Shown: in pieces, positions 1-7,722 of the stretch | How the letters are laid out: every line of letters begins with the position of its first letter | Position numbering within the stretch: position 1 is the first letter of the stretch | From: Vulcanimicrobiota bacterium | GTDB lineage: Bacteria > Vulcanimicrobiota > Vulcanimicrobiia > Vulcanimicrobiales > Vulcanimicrobiaceae | Assembly: GCA_019237435.1 (NCBI GenBank) | Contig: JAFAHB010000102.1 | Coordinates: 1-7,722 of the forward strand | Length of the DNA: 7,722 bases | Direction of reading: 5' to 3' | Made by a program: the position numbers and the translations under genes | Notes under the pieces: generated by a model | Told to the model about the DNA's origin: nothing | Databases searched by the model: none | What the model saw: the letters and a program-made list of their open reading frames with translations, nothing else

Positions 1-2894
<2,894 letters not shown>

Positions 2895-2910
2895 CCGCAG
2901 CGGCACCATC

Positions 2911-2954
2911 GTGTCACCCTGAGCTTGGCGAAGGGCGAAGGACGCCCGCGTGTC
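2911..2954. repeat. Imperfect palindromic, REP-like intergenic segment
   Basis: Between rpoC and its terminator is a segment with nested symmetry. The core at 2917-2935 reads CCCTGAGC...GCGAAGGG, an imperfect palindrome pairing CCCT with AGGG and GC with GC. A tandem GCGAAGG follows (2928-2934 and 2935-2941), then a perfect 5-bp hairpin GGGCG-AAGGA-CGCCC (2933-2947). CGTGTC occurs at 2910-2915 and again at 2949-2954. From memory, segments of the form TCACCCTGAGC...CGAAGGG are common as dispersed intergenic repeats in several environmental bacterial phyla. Only one copy is in this window, so calling it a repeat is inference. Confidence 0.45.
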
Positions 2955-2959
2955 GTCAG

Positions 2960-2988
2960 AAAAGGCCCCGCAATAATGCGGGGCTTTT
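2960..2988 (+). terminator. Rho-independent terminator of the rpoC transcript
   Basis: A perfect 7-bp GC-rich stem GCCCCGC (2965-2971) / GCGGGGC (2978-2984) closes a six-base AATAAT loop and is followed directly by TTTT (2985-2988). AAAA at 2960-2963 could extend the stem with one bulged G. It begins 65 bases after the rpoC stop and should end the rpoB-rpoC transcript. Because of the upstream A run, the structure also looks like a terminator read on the minus strand. Its T tract touches the proposed GTG start of the next gene. Confidence 0.88.
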
Positions 2989-2989
2989 C

Positions 2990-3775
2990 GTGTCCTATAT
3001 AATCTACGGCGCCAATCCATGGCTGCTGCCCTGCGTCATGCTCGTCGTGCTCGCTCTGACGATCGAACTGCCGTTCCGGTTCTGCCAAAGGCTGTTGACC
3101 ACGGCCGCAAAACAGATTGACGCATTCAGCGCCGTGCAGGCTGGGCTTCTCACGCTGGCGTCGTTCGTGCTTGGCCTATCGTTCGCACAGGCGTCGTCGC
3201 GCTACGACGCGCGGCGCGAGCTGGTCGTCAAAGAGGCCAATGCAATCGGAACGACATGGCTGCGCGCCGACCAACTTGGACCGACGCAGAGCGCGCGCTT
3301 TCGTCGAGTACTGACAGCCTATCTGGCCGCGCGCTTAGATGCCTACCAAACGCCGCACGATCCGGCGCTCTACAAGCGCACGCTCGATCAAAGCACGGAC
3401 GAACAGAACGAGCTCTGGCGGATGGCGTCGTCCGCGCTGCAGGCCGACCCGCACAATCTCGGCCTCTCTCTCCTCATGCAGACCCTCAACGATACGATTG
3501 ACGTTTCGGCGGAACAGTTACAGGCGTTGACGACTCACGTGCCGACCGCGGTCGTCACGCTGACGCTGGTCCTCGTTACGCTGGGCGCCTTATCGCTGGG
3601 CCTGCGCTTTGCAGTCGATCGAGCGCGCCCGGCCGCACTGAGCGCGGTCTACATTATCGCAAGCGTCGTGGTCATTAGCATGATGATTGACTACGATCGG
3701 CCTCAGACCGGCTTCGTCACCGTAAATCTCAACCCGCTCAAGATACAGCTTCAATCGATGGAGCAGTCGCACTAA
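2990..3775 (+). CDS. DUF4239 (bestrophin-like domain) family membrane protein
   Basis: A 261-residue integral membrane protein of unknown function. Four hydrophobic segments are visible at about residues 10-30, 47-66, 183-204 and 216-234, with a long hydrophilic, helical stretch (about 70-182) between the second and third. The pattern SRYDARRELVVKEANAIGT (70-88) just after helix 2 and DRPQTGFVTVN (236-246) after helix 4 match what I recall of the DUF4239 family. The start is GTG at 2990, chosen because it keeps the whole first helix (NPWLLPCVMLVVLALTIEL); an in-frame ATG at 3038 would remove half of it. GCGGGG at 2978-2983 could act as a ribosome site but lies inside the terminator stem. The stop TAA (3773-3775) falls inside the convergent symporter gene. 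Family assignment is by pattern recognition; a channel role is not established. Confidence 0.85.
   Translation: MSYIIYGANPWLLPCVMLVVLALTIELPFRFCQRLLTTAAKQIDAFSAVQAGLLTLASFVLGLSFAQASSRYDARRELVVKEANAIGTTWLRADQLGPTQSARFRRVLTAYLAARLDAYQTPHDPALYKRTLDQSTDEQNELWRMASSALQADPHNLGLSLLMQTLNDTIDVSAEQLQALTTHVPTAVVTLTLVLVTLGALSLGLRFAVDRARPAALSAVYIIASVVVISMMIDYDRPQTGFVTVNLNPLKIQLQSMEQSH
2998..3003 (+). promoter_or_regulatory. Possible -10 promoter element (TATAAT)
   Basis: A perfect TATAAT occurs just after the rpoC terminator, where a new promoter would be expected. No convincing -35 hexamer is found at 16-18 bases upstream; that position falls in the terminator stem. If used, transcription would begin near 3010, inside the DUF4239-family frame as called from GTG 2990, and would favour the in-frame ATG at 3038. 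The match may be chance. Confidence 0.3.
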
Positions 3776-5195
3776 CCCGCGGCCTCGTCGCGACCGAAAC
3801 GATAACGAGCGCGGCTACATTGGCCGCAAGACCGATAAGGCCCGCATTGATTCCGAGCGGTGAAATATTGAGTGCCGCAAGCGGAACGGCAACGAGCAAC
3901 CCCGCCGCGATCCCGCTGCCCACACCCAATGCAGTGGCCCGCGGCCAGAGGAACGTCGCGACGGCCCCCGGCGCAAACTGCGTTATTCCGTTGTAATAGA
4001 GCAGCAGCAGCTCGACGACCGTACGTTGCGAGGTGATCCAAAAGCCTAGCGCGAGCACCGCAACCACCAAGACGAGCGCCCGCGTTAGGCCCGTGCGCGC
4101 GCGATCGCTCGTGGCAATACCGAAGGTGCCGGCAACGTTCTTGGTGATGACGCTGGCTGCGGCCAGGAGCAGCGCCGACGCGGGTACCAGCGCGGCCAGC
4201 GCACCGGCTGAGCAGATCAAGCCGAGAATCCAGGCCGGATAGTATCGCTGCACGACCAGCAGAAACGATTGATCGACGGCAGTGCCCTTTAACCCCCGCG
4301 CGATCAGCGCCGCCGAGAATCCGGCGAAGATCATCAGCGTGAGGAAGCCTTGGTAGAGCGGCAAAAGCATTGCATTGCGGCGCAGCGTGTCGCCGCTGCG
4401 CGCGCTAAAGACCGCGTTCCAAGACTGCGGACCCATAAAAAAACCTATTCCCGACAAGAGGACCGTCGAGATGAACCAGATGGTGCCGTGATAGGCCGCG
4501 CCGTGTGCTAGCACGAGCATCTGCGGATGCAGCGCTAGCACGCGATCGAACATAGCGCTGGGCGAGCCGAAGAAGCGCGTCGGAATTGCGATACCGGCGA
4601 AGCTCACGCCGCCGAGCACGAACAGGTCTTTGACGACGCTCGCCCACGCCGTGCCGCGCAGCCCCGTGCCGAAGACGAAGAGCGCGAGCACAAGAAAAGC
4701 GATCGCCACCGACGCAGTCGCATTGTACGCTCCATAACCTGCGATGCCCAGCAGAATTTGCAGTCCGCTCAACTGCAGCGCGACATAGGGCACGATCATG
4801 AGAAACTGCAGCACGGCGACGCCGACTCCCAACGCGCGGCTGCCGAAACGGGTCTCGAAAAAGTCGGCGCCGGTGAGCAAGCCCTGCTCCTTGCCGACGC
4901 GCCAAATCGCCGGCGTGAGAAAATAGCCGATGATATACGCGGTCGCGCCGTAGGCCATGACGTAGAACGCCGGCGCCCCTTGTGAATATGAGAGGCCGGC
5001 GATGCCCAAGAACGTAAACGTCGTATAGATTTCGCCCGCGAGCAGCACCCACAAGAAGATCGTGCCGAACGAGCGGCCACCGACGATGTACTGTGCGGGA
5101 TCCATCTTTACGCGATGGACGCCGATGAGCGCAAAGACGATCGTTCCCAGCACGACCGCCGCGACGACGATGAGCGCGACGGGCGAGCCGCTCAT
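3738..5195 (-). CDS. Sodium:solute symporter (SSS family), MctP-like monocarboxylate permease
   Basis: A 485-residue polytopic transporter of the sodium/solute symporter family with about 13 hydrophobic segments. Near the N-terminus it has YIVGGRSFG (36-44), then LAGEIYTTFTFLGIAG (52-67), GAPAFYVMAYG (73-83) and RGTAWASVVKDLFVLGG (180-196). This series resembles the rhizobial MctP monocarboxylate permease that imports lactate, pyruvate and alanine. The segment ALAALVPASALLLAAASVIT (332-351) sits where this family has its TM8 sodium-site helix. Length is typical. The ATG start overlaps the stop of the upstream DUF3311 gene (ATGA) and has a GGAG ribosome site five bases before it. DUF3311 proteins commonly precede this SSS subgroup, which strengthens the call. 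The C-terminal 12 codons overlap the convergent DUF4239 gene. Family is near certain; substrate is inferred. Confidence 0.93.
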   Translation of the reverse strand: MSGSPVALIVVAAVVLGTIVFALIGVHRVKMDPAQYIVGGRSFGTIFLWVLLAGEIYTTFTFLGIAGLSYSQGAPAFYVMAYGATAYIIGYFLTPAIWRVGKEQGLLTGADFFETRFGSRALGVGVAVLQFLMIVPYVALQLSGLQILLGIAGYGAYNATASVAIAFLVLALFVFGTGLRGTAWASVVKDLFVLGGVSFAGIAIPTRFFGSPSAMFDRVLALHPQMLVLAHGAAYHGTIWFISTVLLSGIGFFMGPQSWNAVFSARSGDTLRRNAMLLPLYQGFLTLMIFAGFSAALIARGLKGTAVDQSFLLVVQRYYPAWILGLICSAGALAALVPASALLLAAASVITKNVAGTFGIATSDRARTGLTRALVLVVAVLALGFWITSQRTVVELLLLYYNGITQFAPGAVATFLWPRATALGVGSGIAAGLLVAVPLAALNISPLGINAGLIGLAANVAALVIVSVATRPRVSATAPSIEAVS

Positions 5196-5368
5196 CGGCG
5201 CTCCAATCGCGCAACCGTCCAGAGGAAGGCCGGCGTTAGCAGCACCCAGCCGACGATCCAGCCGAGCAAAAACGGCATCCCCAAAAACCGAGGCTCGACG
5301 CGGTTGACCAGCGGCACGGCGATGGTCAGCGCGACGATCGGTATCGCCGCAAGGATCGGGCGCAGCAT
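5192..5368 (-). CDS. DUF3311 small membrane protein, partner of the SSS symporter
   Basis: A 58-residue protein read from ATG (5368-5366) to TGA (5194-5192). It starts MLRPILAAIPIVALTIAVPL, then has the polar link VNRVEPRFLGMPF (21-33), a second hydrophobic segment LLGWIVGWVLLTPAFLW (34-50) and a basic tail TVARLERR. Two short membrane helices around an N-R-x-x-P-x-x-x-G-x-P-F link fit the DUF3311 family, which is usually encoded directly upstream of MctP-like symporters. Its stop overlaps the symporter start by four bases (ATGA), implying translational coupling. It is probably a small accessory subunit or stability factor for the transporter; that role is inference. No clear ribosome site precedes its start, and only 33 bp separate it from the divergent amidase-like gene. 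Confidence 0.9.
   Translation of the reverse strand: MLRPILAAIPIVALTIAVPLVNRVEPRFLGMPFLLGWIVGWVLLTPAFLWTVARLERR
5201..5204 (-). promoter_or_regulatory. Ribosome binding site GGAG of the symporter gene
   Basis: On the minus strand GGAG lies five bases before the symporter ATG, within the last codons of the DUF3311 gene. It fixes the symporter start and fits coupled translation through the ATGA overlap. Confidence 0.6.
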
Positions 5369-5401
5369 CGAGCGGCTTTACGGCGAACGGATAGCGCGCT
5401 C

Positions 5402-5995
5402 ATGCTCGCATTGGTCCTGGGCGCCGCGCTCGTGTACGACGTCCTCATCTCGGCCGGCCACGAAGGCCGCCCTGCGAGCTGCGCGCACTTTCCGCAGCAT
5501 CACTGCAACCTTGGCGCCAGCGGCGAGCGCGAATGGACGCCGATCGTGGCCGACGCCGCAACGCAGATTCTTCGCGCGCACGGCGTAGCGGTCGCCCGGC
5601 TTCCAGCGGATTTCGCAGGGCAGTACCACGTGAAAGCCGCCGTTTTCATTCACTTTGACGGGTCCGCTCCACCGTGCCTGAGCAGCGCCTCGATCGGATA
5701 CGCGCACGAGCGTGACGCCGCGGCTGCATCGATGTGGCGACGTCTTTACGGAGGGTATTGGCCCTTCGGGTTTCGCCCGGACAATTTCACAGCAAATCTT
5801 CGCGAGTATTACGCGTTCAAGCAAGTCGACGCGCGTAACGGGAGCCTCGTGCTCGAGTTGGGCGAGATCACTTGCCCTGCCCAGCGAGCGTGGCTTGCTG
5901 GACGCCTGCACTGGACCGGTTCTTTGCTTGCGTATTATCTGAGCATGCTCGTCGGGGAGGGCGGCGTTCCAAAGCCCAACGGGATCGCACACTAG
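5402..5995 (+). CDS. N-acetylmuramoyl-L-alanine amidase (Amidase_3)-like protein
   Basis: A 197-residue protein resembling the zinc-dependent Amidase_3 fold, which cuts the amide bond between muramic acid and the stem peptide of peptidoglycan. The order of motifs fits: VLISAGHEG (14-22; His20 in the place of the DxGHGG zinc histidine), GEREW (41-45; Glu42 or Glu44 as zinc ligand), VFIHFDGS (81-88; His84 as the third ligand) and LVLELGEIT (149-157; Glu152 in the place of the catalytic Glu of V-E-L-G-F). It diverges from standard members, with an ASCAHFPQHHC insertion (25-35) and a WRRLYGGYWPFGFRPDNFT stretch (112-130). ATG 5402 is the first possible start: no ATG, GTG or TTG lies in frame back to the stop at 5237-5239. 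The N-terminus is hydrophobic but has no clear signal peptide. The regulator gene begins 18 bp downstream. The fold call is good; activity and substrate are unproven. Confidence 0.75.
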   Translation: MLALVLGAALVYDVLISAGHEGRPASCAHFPQHHCNLGASGEREWTPIVADAATQILRAHGVAVARLPADFAGQYHVKAAVFIHFDGSAPPCLSSASIGYAHERDAAAASMWRRLYGGYWPFGFRPDNFTANLREYYAFKQVDARNGSLVLELGEITCPAQRAWLAGRLHWTGSLLAYYLSMLVGEGGVPKPNGIAH

Positions 5996-6013
5996 AACCG
6001 AGAACGTTCGGCG

Positions 6014-7722
6014 GTGGTCCGTGCGCCGCATAACGACGAACGTCGCCAGGTCGGTGTTTTTACTCCGATCGCAAGACCTCGCTTGTCGGAGCGGTTGGAA
6101 GGCGCGGCACGCTACCCCGTTACATTGTTGGTAGCGCCCGCGGGCTACGGAAAGTCGGTCATACTTCGACAATATTTGAGCACGCTAAGCGCTACGAACG
6201 TGCGCTTTGCACTCTGTCCGGATCATTCGACTTTTCTTGGCTTTCTTCGCGGTCTTGCCGAAGCGCTGACTGATTTCGCTCCGCACGCACTAACGACGCT
6301 GGCCGGCGCCTACGAGCGCAACACGGCCTCTTCGAGTCGAGCCATCGATCTGGCCGGCTGGATGCACGCGCACCTCGAATCGTTTACCGGCGTTATCGGG
6401 ATCGACGATCTGCACGTGGCGGAGGGCGACCCCGAGGTAGCGCGATTCTTAAGCTCGGTCATCGACCGCACGAAGAACAGTATCCGCTGGATTATTGCTT
6501 CACGATCGACTACGGGGCTGCCGATTGGGACCTGGCTCGCCTATCATGATGCGGTTCTGCCCATCGATGAGCATGCGCTGCGCTTTACATTGGCTGAAGC
6601 GCGCGAGGCAGCCAATCGCTTAGGCCTTACGATCCAGGACGACGAGCTCGGCCGGCTTTTGACGCTAACTGAGGGCTGGCCCGCGGCGATAAGCTTTGCT
6701 TTACGCTCATCGCTGCGAACCAGCGAATTGCGAAACGTGTCGGCGCTCACGCGGGAAATGATCTACCGGCTGTTGGCCGAGCAGATCTACTGCGCGCTCG
6801 ACGATACCGAGCGCAGTTTGCTGGAGGTGGCCGTCGCGCTACCCGCGATCGACGTCAGCATCCTCGAACGAGCCGGATTCGACCGGGCATTGACGACCGT
6901 CGAACGGCTTCGCGAGCGGACGGCTTTCATTTATGAGGAGTCGGTGGGCATTTATCAGTGCCACGACCTTTTCCGGGAGTTCTTGCGGCATCAGACGGCA
7001 CTCGGCGGAAAACGCTCGCAGGAAATCGTTTACGAACGAGCGGCCAAGGCGCTGGAGAAGAGCGGAGACTTCGAGCACGCAATTCCTTCGTACGTCAAAG
7101 CGGGTTTAATGACCGATGTTGTACGCCTCCTGGAACGGCACGGCTTTGATCTGCTCGAACGAGCTCGCGGCGACGTGGTTACTCGAGCGATCGAAGCTCT
7201 TGACGAAAGCGCTCGCCGGGAAAACCCGTCGATTCTCGCACTGCAGGGTGCCCTCCAGGCAACGGCGGGTCGGTTTAGTAGAGCTGAATCTCTTTTCCGC
7301 CGCGCCCTCGATCGCGCAAAGAATAACCGCGACCTTATTGCGACCGTAAGCCTGCGTCTAGCGTCGCTCATGGCAAACCAAGGCCAGGATGTCATGTCAG
7401 TGCTGGACGTAGTCGCATCCGATCCGCGGCAGAAATCCGTTTACCGAGCAGAAGCCCTATCGTTTATCGCAGCGAGGCATGCGATAACCGGCGACATAGC
7501 GTCGGCGATCAGCAACGTGGCGACTATCGAATCCTTACTCCTCGATGTTGGACTCGATGCACGGCGTACGAGGATACTGCGCCATCTCGGAATTTTGGCT
7601 CGGCATGCTGGAGAGGCGGCAGTCGCGATGGAGAGACTCACGGAATCGAGCGAGCTTGCACTTGATATTAACGCATTGAGTGACGCAAGCAGAGCATATG
7701 CGGTACTTTCAAACCTTGTGTT
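6014..7722 (+). CDS. MalT/LAL-type STAND ATPase, probable transcriptional regulator (3'-truncated by window edge)
   Basis: An uninterrupted frame runs from GTG 6014 to the window end (569 complete codons). The opening RPRLSERLE (residues 21-29) followed by LLVAPAGYGKS (38-48, Walker A, Lys47) is typical of MalT and of LuxR-type ATP-binding regulators. Walker B is GVIGIDDLH (126-134, Asp131-Asp132), a sensor arginine appears in IIASRS (160-165), and EGWPAA (220-225) is the conserved GxP-type proline segment. CHDLFREFLRH (316-326) matches the end of the winged-helix region in this family. From about 340 onward the sequence is helical, with at least one good TPR-like repeat at 406-433. Members are signal-sensing ATPases, usually around 900 residues with a C-terminal LuxR helix-turn-helix. 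That end is outside the window, so DNA binding is not shown. GTG 6014 is the only plausible start after the in-frame stop at 5993; it has no strong ribosome site, and being 18 bp behind the amidase-like gene suggests co-transcription. Confidence 0.88.
   Translation, partial: MVRAPHNDERRQVGVFTPIARPRLSERLEGAARYPVTLLVAPAGYGKSVILRQYLSTLSATNVRFALCPDHSTFLGFLRGLAEALTDFAPHALTTLAGAYERNTASSSRAIDLAGWMHAHLESFTGVIGIDDLHVAEGDPEVARFLSSVIDRTKNSIRWIIASRSTTGLPIGTWLAYHDAVLPIDEHALRFTLAEAREAANRLGLTIQDDELGRLLTLTEGWPAAISFALRSSLRTSELRNVSALTREMIYRLLAEQIYCALDDTERSLLEVAVALPAIDVSILERAGFDRALTTVERLRERTAFIYEESVGIYQCHDLFREFLRHQTALGGKRSQEIVYERAAKALEKSGDFEHAIPSYVKAGLMTDVVRLLERHGFDLLERARGDVVTRAIEALDESARRENPSILALQGALQATAGRFSRAESLFRRALDRAKNNRDLIATVSLRLASLMANQGQDVMSVLDVVASDPRQKSVYRAEALSFIAARHAITGDIASAISNVATIESLLLDVGLDARRTRILRHLGILARHAGEAAVAMERLTESSELALDINALSDASRAYAVLSNLV

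Noticed and set aside
4405..5214. Alternative minus-strand frame of 269 codons over the symporter.
   Set aside because: Shifted-frame shadow of the symporter; Arg-rich translation, no membrane segments, conflicts with clear SSS motifs.
5378..6172. Minus-strand frame of 264 codons across the amidase-like gene.
   Set aside because: Low-complexity basic translation with no family signal, while the plus strand has ordered amidase motifs and then the LAL-type gene.
7030..7395. Minus-strand frame of 121 codons within the LAL-type gene, and similar short frames at 6544-6750 and 7441-7641.
   Set aside because: Ser/Arg-rich shadows of a plus-strand frame that carries Walker A, Walker B and TPR-like features.

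Overview
The window looks like chromosomal DNA from a GC-rich, probably uncultured bacterium. It has strong G/C bias at third codon positions, GTG starts, long antisense shadow frames, and an RNA polymerase beta' subunit without the SI3 insertion found in Proteobacteria. From general resemblance I would guess an Eremiobacterota (WPS-2)-like or similar lineage, but nothing here proves the phylum.

Layout: (1) 1-2894, + strand: the 3' two-thirds to three-quarters of rpoC, entering from outside the window. (2) 2895-2989: a short intergenic region with an imperfect palindromic repeat-like segment (about 2911-2954) and a strong intrinsic terminator (2960-2988), so rpoC is the last gene of its transcript. 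(3) 2990-3775, + strand: a four-helix membrane protein of the DUF4239 (bestrophin-like) family. It uses a GTG start directly abutting the terminator and a tail that overlaps the next, convergent gene by 38 bp. (4) 5368-3738, - strand: a two-gene operon of a 58-residue DUF3311 membrane protein (5368-5192, easily missed because of its size) and an MctP-like sodium:solute symporter (5195-3738), joined by an ATGA stop/start overlap. (5) 5402-5995, + strand, divergent from the operon with only 33 bp between: a small N-acetylmuramoyl-L-alanine amidase (Amidase_3)-like protein. (6) 6014-7722, + strand: a GTG-started frame, open to the window end, encoding the N-terminal part of a MalT/LAL-type STAND ATPase, most likely a large transcriptional regulator.

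Working together: the DUF3311 + SSS pair is a recognised arrangement for monocarboxylate (lactate/pyruvate/alanine-type) uptake. The amidase-like gene and the LAL-type regulator are only 18 bp apart in the same direction and are probably co-transcribed; any functional link between them is inference. No mobile elements, CRISPR arrays, tRNA or rRNA genes were seen. I did not find a convincingly new multi-gene system. The most interesting spots are the divergent amidase next to the LAL ATPase, the terminator/GTG junction before the DUF4239 gene, and the compact small membrane protein-symporter pair.
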